Assembly (NCBI RefSeq): GCF_007859935.1
Contig: NZ_SJPO01000004.1
Span: forward strand, 1 to 64,000
Reading direction: 5' to 3'
Source: Posidoniimonas polymericola
Lineage (GTDB): Bacteria > Planctomycetota > Planctomycetia > Pirellulales > Lacipirellulaceae
DNA: 64,000 nucleotides
The first letter of the stretch is position 1. Each line of letters begins with the position of its first letter. Made by a program: the position numbers and the translations under genes. Shown here in pieces: positions 1 to 8,102 of the stretch. Below the pieces are notes generated by a model. It saw only the letters and a program-made list of their open reading frames with translations. It had not been told where the DNA came from and did no database searches.

Positions 1-478
1 GACTGATCTCCGTGAGACTCCCAGTCTCGTACAGGGGACTTGCACCCCACAACAATCACGCCCGTGCCGGGCGTACACAATGCCGTGAACCGGAGGACGG
101 CGTCGCGCGTTTGCAAATGGAAAGTCAACTCGCCGTCCCCGGTTACGGCTACCGTTAGGGCAGTCGTCTATCTTGCTGAGGCGTGCCCAACCTCAGCGAC
201 TTTGAGCCCGGATCCTTCGACGCCCAGGAGTGAGCCTCCTGCGCACCGGGGTAGCACCGACAGTCGTTCGCACCGCGGCCGGCCAGCGGGTCCGCTCGTT
301 CGAACGATTGTCGGTGGGCGAAGCCCAAGAGGCATTGCGGCGCCGACGTACGCTTGCGGCTCGAACGCCTCTTGTCGCAATACACCGACAACTGCTCGGT
401 CGTTGCCTTGAGGGGATGATTGTCCATCCCGTACATTGGCGGGCGGAAAATCAGCGATCCTTACTAGGCGACTTTTCT
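1..478. other. Intergenic stretch with inverted repeats, no supported gene
   Basis: Several frames are open here, but none gives a recognisable protein, and the reading frame continuous with the downstream gene has no plausible start before 479. The stretch holds a short hairpin near 15-29 (GAGACT/AGTCTC) and a 16-nt inverted repeat with one mismatch at 255-270 and 301-316, whose CACCGACA core recurs near 378. It may be a decayed gene or a structured 5' region. Confidence 0.4.
255..316. repeat. 16-nt imperfect inverted repeat, 30-nt loop
   Basis: CACCGACAGTCGTTCG at 255-270 is the reverse complement of CGAACGATTGTCGGTG at 301-316 except at one position. The loop is GC-rich and could form a further small stem. 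No transposase or recombinase lies next to it. Confidence 0.5.
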
Positions 479-1192
479 ATGCGCAAGCTGGCGATGGTCC
501 TCAACGCGGTCGTCGTGGTGTTCTTTGTGGGATTCCTTGCCTACACGGTGATTGCACGCCAACACTTAGAGTCACTCGCCCGTGAGTTTGTCGTCGAGAA
601 GACACTTGAGTACGCCGGGCCGTTGGTGGAAGTTGGTGAGGCATCGCTTGAGTCGCCGCTTGCAAAGAAGCTCCTCTCCGACGACCAAGCGAATGCCATC
701 CGCAGCGAGATAACTGCGTACCACGCCGACCCTCGTGGGTACGTCACCGACTTGGCCGAACGAAAGCAGGACGCCGCTCCGATCGAGAACGCCAATCCCC
801 TGCTCAAGAAAGTTGCGTCGATCAAGAACAAGGTGCGGACCTTCTACTACGACACACTAAACGCATTGATCACCGACCTGCGAGTATTCTCGTGCTCGAA
901 TCTGATCGCCGGGCTCATTGCGTTGGGCTTGGCCTACTGCTCTCCGGGCGAGATCCGCACGCGGATCTTGCTGCTTTCGCTGGCGATGTTCGTTGCTGTT
1001 CTCTACTGCTCCTTCCTGTACCTAGATGATCTGACATTCTTCCGCATCCTCTCCCGCGCGCACTTGGGTTGGGGGTACGCCGTCGTCCTGTGCGTGGCGA
1101 TCGTCAGCGTGTATCGAGACTACGTGCGTCATCTGCCCGGAGAGGAAGGGAAAGCGGCGGCTGGGAAGCCAGCAAGTATCGACGCCGATTGA
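479..1192 (+). CDS. Small multi-pass membrane protein of unknown function
   Basis: A protein of 237 residues that I do not recognise. The ATG at 479 is chosen because it opens directly into a signal-anchor-like helix (about residues 6-23), whereas the upstream in-frame part is Arg-rich and implausible. After the first helix comes a charged region of about 110 residues, probably outside the membrane. Three more hydrophobic segments follow at roughly residues 140-155, 160-180 and 195-213, and the C-terminus is short and basic. It stands alone on the plus strand with no close partner. Existence as a gene is likely from composition and membrane pattern; the role is unknown. Confidence 0.6.
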   Translation: MRKLAMVLNAVVVVFFVGFLAYTVIARQHLESLAREFVVEKTLEYAGPLVEVGEASLESPLAKKLLSDDQANAIRSEITAYHADPRGYVTDLAERKQDAAPIENANPLLKKVASIKNKVRTFYYDTLNALITDLRVFSCSNLIAGLIALGLAYCSPGEIRTRILLLSLAMFVAVLYCSFLYLDDLTFFRILSRAHLGWGYAVVLCVAIVSVYRDYVRHLPGEEGKAAAGKPASIDAD

Positions 1193-1518
1193 CGGCGGGA
1201 CAGGGACTGGCGATCGCTCGTCTGGTCGGAAGAAACAGGAGGACGCAGAGAGAGCAGAGATGCGGGGTACACCAGTGCCACGAAACTCCAAACCGGGAGG
1301 CATACTCACACGCAACAGGGAGTGAGCACGCATGTAATTGGAATGCAGGGGCCCGGATTAGATGCGAAATTGCTGCAAAGGGAGCAGATTGAATGCGTGC
1401 CCGCTGATCGGCGCCTGGTGGAGTTGCTGGGACTTGCCGATTACCATGCTATAACCGGGCCCCGCCGCCCGCCCCCCTCAGACACCTTCCAGCGCACCCT
1501 GTTTCGGGAGTGAGACTA
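1193..1518. other. Intergenic region, nothing identified
   Basis: About 325 nt separate the membrane protein from the PEP-CTERM gene. Short open frames here lack family resemblance. The only supported element is a Shine-Dalgarno GGAG at 1507-1510 serving the ATG at 1519. Confidence 0.4.
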
Positions 1519-2283
1519 ATGAAGCTGAAACTTTTCGCGGTTGCCGCGTTTGCCGCGGCAACCGCCGCGTCGTCGGCAGGAGCCGCCGGCCTCTACTTCA
1601 GCATCGACAGCTCGTCGGCGCTCTATCAACTCGATCTCTCGACCGCTGCGCCAACGCTCGTTGGAACCACCGGGGTGTCGGGCAACACGGTCGGTCTGTC
1701 CGAGTCGAACGACCCCAACATCCTGTACGGGAGCACCTGGAACGATCTCGCCACGATCGACATCAGCAGCGGAACGCACACGATTATCGGGAGTATTTCC
1801 GGCGGTGCGGAGGGCTTGGCCTGGGCGCCAGACACGCAGACCTTGTACGGCTATATCAATCGATCTTTCTTCACGCTCGACCCCTCGACCGCCAACAGAT
1901 TGACTACGCTGGCCACTACTCCAGCCGAGGTTGAAGGACTCGCTTGGAGGGGCGACTCGATTTACGGGTTCGGTGGAACCGACGACACCCTCTACCGCTA
2001 CTCGATCGCCGGAGACTCCTGGTCGACAGTGGGCTCCACCTCGATCCCTTTCGCGGACAGCACCGGCCTGGCGTACGACCCGAGCGTCGACCTTTTCTAC
2101 GCCATCAACGATGCGGGCGGCCTCTACAGCGTAAACCCCAACACGGCCGCCAGCACGTTTATTGGCGACACGGGTTTGGGCCGAGGCGGTGGTCTGGCGT
2201 TTGTCGGCGTCCCCGAGCCGAGCGTTCTTGGCCTGCTCGCTGCCGCGTCGAGCGTCGCGACACCGCTGCGGCGTCGCCGCTAA
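1519..2283 (+). CDS. Secreted PEP-CTERM protein with repeated beta-propeller-like strands
   Basis: A 254-residue exported protein. The ATG at 1519 is preferred to the GTG at 1510 because GGAG at 1507-1510 is well spaced for it. Residues 1-22 form a signal peptide ending in AGA. The body repeats a pattern of Gly-Leu-Ala-(Trp/Tyr) followed by Leu-Tyr and 'D-P-S/N-T-A', as in WD/NHL-like propellers of surface proteins. The C-terminus has VPEP, a hydrophobic stretch and RRRR, the PEP-CTERM sorting signal read by an exosortase, so it probably ends at or beyond the outer surface. No exosortase is in the window. Ligand or partner is unknown. Confidence 0.82.
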   Translation: MKLKLFAVAAFAAATAASSAGAAGLYFSIDSSSALYQLDLSTAAPTLVGTTGVSGNTVGLSESNDPNILYGSTWNDLATIDISSGTHTIIGSISGGAEGLAWAPDTQTLYGYINRSFFTLDPSTANRLTTLATTPAEVEGLAWRGDSIYGFGGTDDTLYRYSIAGDSWSTVGSTSIPFADSTGLAYDPSVDLFYAINDAGGLYSVNPNTAASTFIGDTGLGRGGGLAFVGVPEPSVLGLLAAASSVATPLRRRR

Positions 2284-2420
2284 GGAGCGGTCCAAGGGCC
2301 GCGGCTGGTGGCACTGCTTCTCGGCGCCACTGATTAGCTTGCTGACAGTGCGACGCGGGTACCAGGGGCGCGCTGCCGGACAAGCCGGACAGTGGCACGT
2401 GGTTCGCAAATCTGCCTCGC

Positions 2421-3032
2421 CTAATACGCCGGACCGCGGAGATCGATCACGCCGTCAGGCCAGCCCTCGTTCGTCGGGTAGCGCATCACGACCGAGTCGC
2501 CGAACGGATTGGCGGCGGGGTTGGCGGCGGGGTTGGCGGCCTGCGAGTTGACGATCGGGTTGGCGACCGTCACGGCGCCGAGGCGTTCGTAGAACGGGCG
2601 GACCGGCTCGCTGGTCTGGAACAGGGCGAACGGGAACACGCCGCGGTCGACCAAGTTGAAAGCCGCCCGCACCACCCGTGCGCCGAGGCCCTCGCCGCGC
2701 CGCGCCGGGTTGCTGCAGACCTTGCCGAGGCCCAGCACCGTGAGGTCGCCGGCTGGCGAGTGGATGGTGCGGGGCTCGATGATCGCGTTGGCGATGATCT
2801 GATCGCCGTCCCGCACGACAAACGCGCGGGGCGCCTGATCGCCGGCTCCGCCGTACGCGTCGGCCAGGTCCTGCAGCTGCCGCGCGCGGAACGCGGCGTC
2901 CTTCTCCGGCTTGGGCCAGGTGCGGTAGATCAGCTCGGCGATCGCCCGGAGGTCGGCCGGGTCGAGGGTCGCCAGGGGCAGGATTTGGTCGGTCAGGGTC
3001 ATGCTAGCAGCGTCGGTCGTGGTCGTCGGCAT
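2421..3032 (-). CDS. GNAT family N-acetyltransferase
   Basis: A 203-residue protein with the GCN5-related acetyltransferase layout. A helical N-terminal part carries 'LAELIYRTWP'-type residues, followed by beta strands, and the acetyl-CoA loop near residues 110-120 reads as Arg-Arg-x-Gly-x-Gly (RRGEGLGARV). A late strand carries YERLGA. The substrate cannot be told from sequence. An internal ATG ten codons in is an alternative start. Near the C-terminus a four-residue unit Asn-Pro-Ala-Ala is repeated in tandem (DNA 2511-2540), which looks like a recent in-frame slippage expansion outside the catalytic core. Confidence 0.8.
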   Translation of the reverse strand: MPTTTTDAASMTLTDQILPLATLDPADLRAIAELIYRTWPKPEKDAAFRARQLQDLADAYGGAGDQAPRAFVVRDGDQIIANAIIEPRTIHSPAGDLTVLGLGKVCSNPARRGEGLGARVVRAAFNLVDRGVFPFALFQTSEPVRPFYERLGAVTVANPIVNSQAANPAANPAANPFGDSVVMRYPTNEGWPDGVIDLRGPAY

Positions 3033-3135
3033 GTTAGGTAAAGCCTACCGCGCGATTCCGGGCGGGCAAACGAAGGTTTTTCCGGGATTTTTGGCGGTCC
3101 CGACCCTCCGAGGCTGATCTGCCGTAACAGGAGGG

Positions 3136-3166
3136 CGGGCGCCGCGTACTAGGGGTGTGGCGCCCG
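3136..3166. repeat. Stem-loop in the leader of the ECF-like gene
   Basis: CGGGCGCC at 3136-3143 pairs with GGCGCCCG at 3159-3166, followed by a T-rich stretch (ACTTTTCC). It sits about 40 nt before the start of the sigma-factor-like gene and could be a terminator or leader hairpin. Confidence 0.4.
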
Positions 3167-3202
3167 ACTTTTCCTGATTCCTCACCAAGCCCTCCGACGC
3201 CC

Positions 3203-3841
3203 ATGTACGCCCTGCCTGAATCCGACAACCTGACCGACGTCCCCGAGATCCCGCCGGCCTGCCGCCGCGCTGCGAGGCCCACCGCCGCGCGCCCCACTGC
3301 CGGGCGGCCCAATACTCTGCGTCCCACAGCCCCACGACTCGCGCCGTCACGCTCGATGCTGCGGGCGAGCTACGCCGAGCTCAACCGGCTGGCTGAGGGT
3401 CTGGTGCGGGCGCGAGGCGCCGCTCGGTGCATCGACCTCCGCACGCTGGTCAACGAGGCGGCTCGCCACACCATCGGTGCGAGCGGCCTCCAGGAGATCG
3501 AAGATCCGGGCGGCTACCTGGCGTTCCTGGCCAACGCGCTCCGCGGCATGCTCGAGGCGCTCGTTGCCGAGAACTATCTGCGGACCGGCCAACGCACCGA
3601 TGTCTGGCTCCACCTGCCCGGCATTCGTGGGGGAGCCGAACTCGTGACGCTGCTCTTAGCGCTCGACCGACTCAACAGCCGCAGCGCCCGCCACTGCCAA
3701 GTCGCTGTGCTTAAACTGTTCGGCGGCTTGAGCGACGGCGAGGTCGCCGTGCAGCTCGGGCTGACCGAGGCCCGCGCGCGGATCGGCTGGCAGCGGGCGA
3801 GCGAGTGGCTGTCGCTTACTTGTTCAGCACCGCGGCAGTGA
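3203..3841 (+). CDS. ECF-like RNA polymerase sigma factor (planctomycete type)
   Basis: A 212-residue protein starting at ATG 3203 (MYALPESDN). After a Pro/Arg-rich N-terminal tail of about 50 residues, the order resembles the planctomycete ECF-like family: a helix with SYAELNRLAEGL (region 1/2-like), a segment with LRTLVNEAARH (compare the usual 'ptaLVhEAYlRL'), YLAFLANALRGMLEALV (region 2), and a C-terminal helix-turn-helix with LFGGLSDGEVAVQLGLTE (region 4). The DNA-binding residues are looser than in classic ECF factors, so promoter specificity is uncertain. No anti-sigma factor is adjacent. Its 3' end overlaps the convergent glycosylase gene by 26 nt. Confidence 0.68.
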   Translation: MYALPESDNLTDVPEIPPACRRAARPTAARPTAGRPNTLRPTAPRLAPSRSMLRASYAELNRLAEGLVRARGAARCIDLRTLVNEAARHTIGASGLQEIEDPGGYLAFLANALRGMLEALVAENYLRTGQRTDVWLHLPGIRGGAELVTLLLALDRLNSRSARHCQVAVLKLFGGLSDGEVAVQLGLTEARARIGWQRASEWLSLTCSAPRQ

Positions 3842-4754
3842 AGTTGGCGCCGGTAGTAGCCGGGTCCCAGTTCCAGGCGTCGCCGTAGCGGCGTTCGTAG
3901 TCGCGCCAGATCTCGAACCAGTACGCCAGGAATTGGTACGGCGCGAGCGGGTCGTACCGCGCGTGGATCAGCGGGTCGAGCAGCTTGTCGTTCTTCGGGC
4001 GCTCGGCCCCGGTCACGTGGCAGTAGTGCCGGTAGGTCTCCGTGTCGATCGGCAGGTGGTCGTAGCGGCCCAGGAGCTGCAGCATGTTGGCCGCCGCGTA
4101 GGGGCCAATCCCCTTGAGCTCGAGCAGCCGCTCGCGGAGCTCGAGCGTTCCGCGTTCGGGGTGCTCGAACCAGTCGGGATCAACGTCGCCCCGCTCGAAC
4201 GCCCGGGCGAGATTGATGATCCGCCCCGCCCGGTAGCCGACGCGGCAGCTCGCCTTGAGCCGCGACGGGGTGAGCCGGGCGAGCTGCGCCGGCGTGGGGA
4301 AGGCGCCCTGGCCGACCTTTTCGACCAGGTGGCGGTTCATGCTGATCGTGTTCCGCCACGTGACGTTGCAGCCGGTGATGGTCTTGACCAGGTCCTCGAA
4401 AAGTGTCGGCGAGCGGAACATGCGGCCGAACCCCCGCCGCCGTGCGGCCGGGCAGAGCCGCCGCCAGTCGGTCAGGTCCTCGTCGATGCGGAGCATCCGC
4501 GTCACCGCCGCCCGCACGCGCTGCTGGGCGGTGCGGTCGAGCAGCGCGTCGCAGGCGACCCGCAGCGGGGCGCCCGGCCCACCGGGCTGGGTCAGCGTGA
4601 CGCCGACCGTCTCGGCCCCGAGGGTCAGTGGCCGGTACAGTGTCTGGTCGGCGGGCCGCCAGTCGTTGGGGGCCAGCAGGAAGTAGCCGTAGGAGCAGAC
4701 CGCCCGCTTCAGCTCGAAGTCGGCCGGCACACGCAGCGTGAGTCTGGAAGGCAT
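3816..4754 (-). CDS. HhH-GPD DNA glycosylase (AlkA/OGG-like)
   Basis: A 312-residue base-excision repair enzyme of the HhH-GPD superfamily. The helix-hairpin-helix is at about residues 211-232 (LLELKGIGPYAAANMLQL), followed by the Gly/Pro-Asp loop with the expected catalytic Asp at about 237 in PIDTET. The position that carries Lys in bifunctional OGG1/Nth enzymes is not Lys here, so a monofunctional AlkA-type hydrolase is favoured. The N-terminal 100 residues form a beta-rich domain as in AlkA/OGG1. The start at 4754 (MPSRLTL) is chosen over an upstream in-frame ATG at 4820 that would run toward mtnB. It is divergent from the mtn operon and converges with the sigma-factor-like gene. Confidence 0.82.
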   Translation of the reverse strand: MPSRLTLRVPADFELKRAVCSYGYFLLAPNDWRPADQTLYRPLTLGAETVGVTLTQPGGPGAPLRVACDALLDRTAQQRVRAAVTRMLRIDEDLTDWRRLCPAARRRGFGRMFRSPTLFEDLVKTITGCNVTWRNTISMNRHLVEKVGQGAFPTPAQLARLTPSRLKASCRVGYRAGRIINLARAFERGDVDPDWFEHPERGTLELRERLLELKGIGPYAAANMLQLLGRYDHLPIDTETYRHYCHVTGAERPKNDKLLDPLIHARYDPLAPYQFLAYWFEIWRDYERRYGDAWNWDPATTGANFTAAVLNK

Positions 4755-4858
4755 TTTCTGGCGAGTGAATTGAGGTGAGACGCAGGTGGTTGTACCAAAT
4801 TCCGTCCGGTCCGCCCGCAACCCTTTCCGGCGTTTCGGGGCACGGATAAACTGACCGG

Positions 4859-5518
4859 ATGCTCAGCCCAACCTCATCGCAGCTCCTCGAAGGCGCGGAC
4901 CTCGACGCGGCCCTGGACGACCTGTCGGCCACCGGCGCCGACTTCCACCGCCGCGGCTGGTCGCTCGGCACCAGCAGCAACTACAGCGTGCTGGTCGGGC
5001 GCGACCCACTGGAGCTGATGGTCACCGTCAGCGGCAAGGACAAGGGCCGCCTGGGCCGTGGGGACTACGTCCGCGTCGGCGCCGACGGCAAGCCGGTCGA
5101 GGCCGGCGCTCCGTCCTCGTCGGCTGAGACCATGCTGCACGTCGTGCTGGCCGAACAGCCCGGCGTCGGGGCGGTGCTGCACACGCACTCGCCCGCCGCG
5201 ACCCTGCTGTCCGACCGCTACGCCCGCGACGGCGTGCTGCGGCTGTCGGGCTACGAGATGCTCAAGGGCCTGGCCGCGCACGGCACGCACGAGTCAACCG
5301 AGCTCTGCCCGATCTTCGAGAACACGCAAGACATCCCGACCCTCGCCGAGCAGGTCCGCGAGCGGCTCACCGACGCCGAGCACCCGCTGCGTCACGGCTT
5401 CCTGATCCGCAAGCACGGCCTGTACGCCTGGGGCGCCGACATCGCCGAGGCCCGCCGCCACATCGAGGTGTTCGAGTTCCTGATGGACTGCGAGCTGCGC
5501 CGGCTGAGCCTTAGCTAA
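4859..5518 (+). CDS. mtnB: Methylthioribulose-1-phosphate dehydratase
   Basis: A 219-residue class II aldolase/adducin-fold enzyme, first gene of a methionine-salvage operon. It dehydrates 5-methylthioribulose-1-phosphate to the diketone. Family features visible are the N-terminal GTSSNYSVLV segment (binding of the phosphate end), SSSAETMLH, and the zinc-binding HTHSPAATLL, with a further His in the C-terminal RHGFLIRKHGLYAWG block. The length matches MtnB. The genes for the next two steps follow directly (mtnD, mtnC), which firms up the assignment over other class II aldolases such as fuculose-1-phosphate aldolase. Confidence 0.93.
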   Translation: MLSPTSSQLLEGADLDAALDDLSATGADFHRRGWSLGTSSNYSVLVGRDPLELMVTVSGKDKGRLGRGDYVRVGADGKPVEAGAPSSSAETMLHVVLAEQPGVGAVLHTHSPAATLLSDRYARDGVLRLSGYEMLKGLAAHGTHESTELCPIFENTQDIPTLAEQVRERLTDAEHPLRHGFLIRKHGLYAWGADIAEARRHIEVFEFLMDCELRRLSLS

Positions 5519-5526
5519 ATTCATTC

Positions 5527-5597
5527 ACCGCCAAGACGCCAAGAACGCCAAGCAACTTGTGCCAGCCTGAACTTGGCGGCCTTGGCGTCTTGGCGGT
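5527..5597. repeat. Long perfect hairpin between mtnB and mtnD
   Basis: The 17-nt arm ACCGCCAAGACGCCAAG (5527-5543) is exactly mirrored at 5581-5597; further imperfect pairing (5544-5552 with 5572-5580) extends the stem to about 26 nt around an 18-nt loop. The repeated CGCCAAG unit looks like a dispersed REP-type element. It lies inside the operon, directly after the mtnB stop codon. Confidence 0.85.
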
Positions 5598-5619
5598 TAA
5601 AAACTGATTGGAGTTTCCC

Positions 5620-6201
5620 ATGGCGACCGTAACCGTAGCCGACGACAACCGCCGCATCGAAGACCCCGAGGCGATCCGCGAGTTCCTCGCGCCGTTCGGC
5701 ATCTGGTACGAGAAGTGGGACGTCGAGGGACGCCTGGGCGACTCGCCGACCGACGAGCAGATCCTCGCCGAGTACAAGCCGGAGATCGACCGGCTGAGCG
5801 AGCGGGGCGGCTACGTCACGGCCGACGTCATCAACGTCAAGTCGGACACGCCGAACCTCGACGCGATGCTCGCCAAGTTCGACAAGGAGCACACCCACAG
5901 CGAGGATGAGGTCCGCTTCACGGTCGCGGGCCGCGGCGTGTTCTGGATCAGCCCCGACGAGGGTCCTGTCTTCTCGGTCGAAGTCACCACCGGCGACCTG
6001 ATCAACGTCCCCGCCGGCACAAAGCACTGGTTCCACCTCTGCGGCGACCGCCAGATCCGCTGCATCCGCCTGTTCCAGGACCCCAGCGGCTGGACGCCTG
6101 AGTACATCGAGGGCGGCGTGCACACCCAGCACCAGCCGGTCTGCTGGGGCGGCAGCTACCTGCCGAAGGCCGAGGGGATCAAGGGCGCGGTGAAACTGTG
6201 A
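5620..6201 (+). CDS. mtnD: Acireductone dioxygenase
   Basis: A 193-residue cupin metalloenzyme of methionine salvage. It oxidises acireductone to the keto acid precursor of methionine plus formate (Fe form). Metal ligands are visible as His91, His93 and Glu97 in HTHSEDEVRF and His136 in TKHWFH, with a cupin core around VAGRGVFWI and GDLINVPAG. The ATG at 5620 is preceded by GGAG at good spacing (TTGGAG, about 6 nt), so the slightly longer TTG start is not used. Its stop overlaps the GTG of mtnC by four bases, showing translational coupling. Confidence 0.95.
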   Translation: MATVTVADDNRRIEDPEAIREFLAPFGIWYEKWDVEGRLGDSPTDEQILAEYKPEIDRLSERGGYVTADVINVKSDTPNLDAMLAKFDKEHTHSEDEVRFTVAGRGVFWISPDEGPVFSVEVTTGDLINVPAGTKHWFHLCGDRQIRCIRLFQDPSGWTPEYIEGGVHTQHQPVCWGGSYLPKAEGIKGAVKL

Positions 6202-6929
6202 TCAACGCCCAGGCGGCCGGCGTGCTGATGGACGTCGAGGGCACGACCTCGTCCGTCAAGTTCGTGTACGACGTGATGTTCCCGTTCGCGCGGCGTGAGC
6301 TCGCCGCGTACCTCGCGCAGGCTTGGGGCGAGCCCGCCTGCCAGGCCGCGTGCGAGCAGATCGCCGCCGACGCCGGGCACGCGTCGCTGGAAGCCTGGTC
6401 GTCGACTGCCGACGCCGCTCCACGTGACTTGGTAGAAACCGAGGCGACCCGCCTGATGGACGCCGACCAGAAGGCGACCGGCCTGAAGCAGCTGCAGGGG
6501 CTGATCTGGAAGAACGGCTTCGACTCCGGCGAGATGGTCGCCCACGTCTACCCCGACGTGCCGCCCGCGCTCGACCGCTGGCGGGCCGCGGGCGCCGACC
6601 TGCGGATCTACTCGTCCGGCAGCATCCAGGCCCAAAACCTGTTCTTCGGCCACACCCAGCAGGGCGACCTGCTGCCGCTGCTCTCCGGCCACTACGACAC
6701 CACCACCGGCCCTAAGCGCGAGGCCGCCAGCTACACCTCCATCGCCGCCGACTGGGGCCTCGCGCCCGCGTCGATCCTGTTTCTGAGCGACATCACGGCC
6801 GAACTCGACGCCGCCCGCGACGCCGGCCTGCAAACCGCCCTGCTCTTGCGTCCCGACAACGCGCCGGTCGAACCAGGGCACGGGCACGCGGAGGTGTCGA
6901 GCTTCGGTGAGATCGAAGTGCGGCCATAG
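6198..6929 (+). CDS. mtnC: Enolase-phosphatase E1
   Basis: A 243-residue HAD-superfamily enzyme that enolises and then dephosphorylates 2,3-diketo-5-methylthiopentyl-1-phosphate to acireductone, the substrate of MtnD. HAD motif I is DVEGTTSS with the nucleophile Asp12 and Glu14 (family form D-[IV]-E-G-T-T). Motif II is the YSSGSIQAQ segment, followed by a Lys in TTGPKREA and motif III in LFLSDITAELDAA. It starts with GTG within the mtnD stop (GTGA). The three-gene order B-D-C gives the lower half of the salvage path; mtnA and mtnP are not in the window. Confidence 0.94.
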   Translation: MINAQAAGVLMDVEGTTSSVKFVYDVMFPFARRELAAYLAQAWGEPACQAACEQIAADAGHASLEAWSSTADAAPRDLVETEATRLMDADQKATGLKQLQGLIWKNGFDSGEMVAHVYPDVPPALDRWRAAGADLRIYSSGSIQAQNLFFGHTQQGDLLPLLSGHYDTTTGPKREAASYTSIAADWGLAPASILFLSDITAELDAARDAGLQTALLLRPDNAPVEPGHGHAEVSSFGEIEVRP

Positions 6930-6932
6930 TAG

Positions 6933-6951
6933 CTCGACGCTCCGCGTCGAG
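6933..6951. repeat. 8-bp hairpin with TCC loop, after mtnC
   Basis: CTCGACGC (6933-6940), TCC, GCGTCGAG (6944-6951): perfect 8-bp stem and 3-nt loop, four bases after the mtnC stop. No T-run follows, so it is more like a dispersed palindrome than an intrinsic terminator. Similar ones occur at 7061 and 7933. Confidence 0.7.
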
Positions 6952-7060
6952 TCGCTGCCGGCCCGCCCGCACATCAAATGAATGAAGCCAGGGCACATCC
7001 CGCAGCGTTCGCGCTGCCTGGAGAGTCTGGAATAGTCTCTCGTGCGTTCGGATCGAGCGA

Positions 7061-7079
7061 CACGACGCGGAGCGTCGTG
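7061..7079. repeat. 8-bp hairpin with GGA loop
   Basis: CACGACGC (7061-7068), GGA, GCGTCGTG (7072-7079): same 8-3-8 plan as at 6933, with the loop in the opposite orientation. A further small hairpin GCAGCG-TTCG-CGCTGC lies at 7002-7017. Confidence 0.7.
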
Positions 7080-7200
7080 CTACGATGGGGTCCGCGTTGC
7101 CAGCCAGAGTCACACAGGTGATCTGGGCCGGAAGGCTCGCGATTGTAGACCGACATGGTGACTAGACTGCCCCTATCCGTTCCGCGCACTTCGCTCTCTC

Positions 7201-7905
7201 GTGAGCTTCAAATTCGTAGATATTCCGAACTGCCCCGCGGCTGACGACGGGCGCGTTCGTGTCGTCAAAACGTTACGGCGGGCGAAGCCGTTGGAATTTG
7301 CCGCCGAAGACCTAGCTTTCGCCTTTCCGGGGAGCGTGGGCGGGCTTCGGTATTGCCTCGAGATTGGCGCCACTCGTCAAACCGCGGGTGCGATAGAAGT
7401 TCGAAAGAACCTACAGCTTGGGCCGATACGCACCTACCTTGCCACGGCGTTTGTGGATGGCTCGACATTGGAGATCGTGGAGTGGAGCGATACCCCCAAC
7501 CTGTCTCGTGTCTATCGTGACTCACTGGAGATTGGCGCCATCGAGATCGCCGAACACCGGAAGGTGCTGGCGGTCGCTTTGCCATGGCGTTGGAATATTT
7601 CGCTTGGCGACCGTACCTTTGGGACTGTTGAGCGGAGCATGGTTGTGAACGCCGACAGTCTGTGCATCGATCGTCTCGGCGGCGATGCTCTTCCGCTGCG
7701 AGTTGCGAGGGTCGATTCCCTCGTGAATGCGATCGACATCTTACTCCGCCTGTTTACGCCGGCTGGTTTCCTACTTCCGACTCCAACGAATGGCGATCTC
7801 GTGTTGAGGCGCCACGACGCCCAACTCGACTTAATGCAAGCGTGGCTCTATTTCGCAACGGCGGTCTATTTCAGGATGTTAGCATTCGACCTCGATTTCA
7901 GCTGA
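7201..7905 (+). CDS. Orphan protein of unknown function
   Basis: A 234-residue open frame beginning at GTG 7201. I do not recognise a family. It looks soluble, with alternating hydrophobic residues suggesting beta strands through residues 40-150 and a more hydrophobic helical C-terminus (LMQAWLYFATAVYFRML). Base composition is visibly lower in GC than the mtn operon upstream and the symporter downstream, and no good ribosome site precedes the GTG. It is placed between three hairpins of one architecture (6933, 7061, 7933), which fits an inserted or recently acquired segment. Gene status is likely but not certain. Confidence 0.5.
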   Translation: MSFKFVDIPNCPAADDGRVRVVKTLRRAKPLEFAAEDLAFAFPGSVGGLRYCLEIGATRQTAGAIEVRKNLQLGPIRTYLATAFVDGSTLEIVEWSDTPNLSRVYRDSLEIGAIEIAEHRKVLAVALPWRWNISLGDRTFGTVERSMVVNADSLCIDRLGGDALPLRVARVDSLVNAIDILLRLFTPAGFLLPTPTNGDLVLRRHDAQLDLMQAWLYFATAVYFRMLAFDLDFS

Positions 7906-7932
7906 TCCCCGCCCCCCGGGCTAGAACGGCGT

Positions 7933-7951
7933 GACGGCTCGGAGAGCCGTC
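7933..7951. repeat. 8-bp hairpin with GGA loop, after the orphan gene
   Basis: GACGGCTC (7933-7940), GGA, GAGCCGTC (7944-7951). Third hairpin of the 8-3-8 type in this kilobase, 28 nt beyond the stop of the orphan gene. Confidence 0.65.
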
Positions 7952-8102
7952 GGTACATTCAGCGGCGCCGCCCCTTTCCTTGGCGACTTGTCGGTTCAAA
8001 ACCTCCCCACTGCAATTCCCGCAGTGCAACCGCCCGGCCGGCGCATTACAATGCCGCGACTACCACAGGCCTAACGCCCCTCACGGCGCCCCCGGAGTCG
8101 CG

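Noticed and set aside
40-411. Possible 123-residue protein at the window start
   Set aside because: Composition is non-protein-like, no start signal, and the opposite strand is equally open.
1322-1513. Possible 63-residue protein before the PEP-CTERM gene
   Set aside because: No recognisable features and no good ribosome site.
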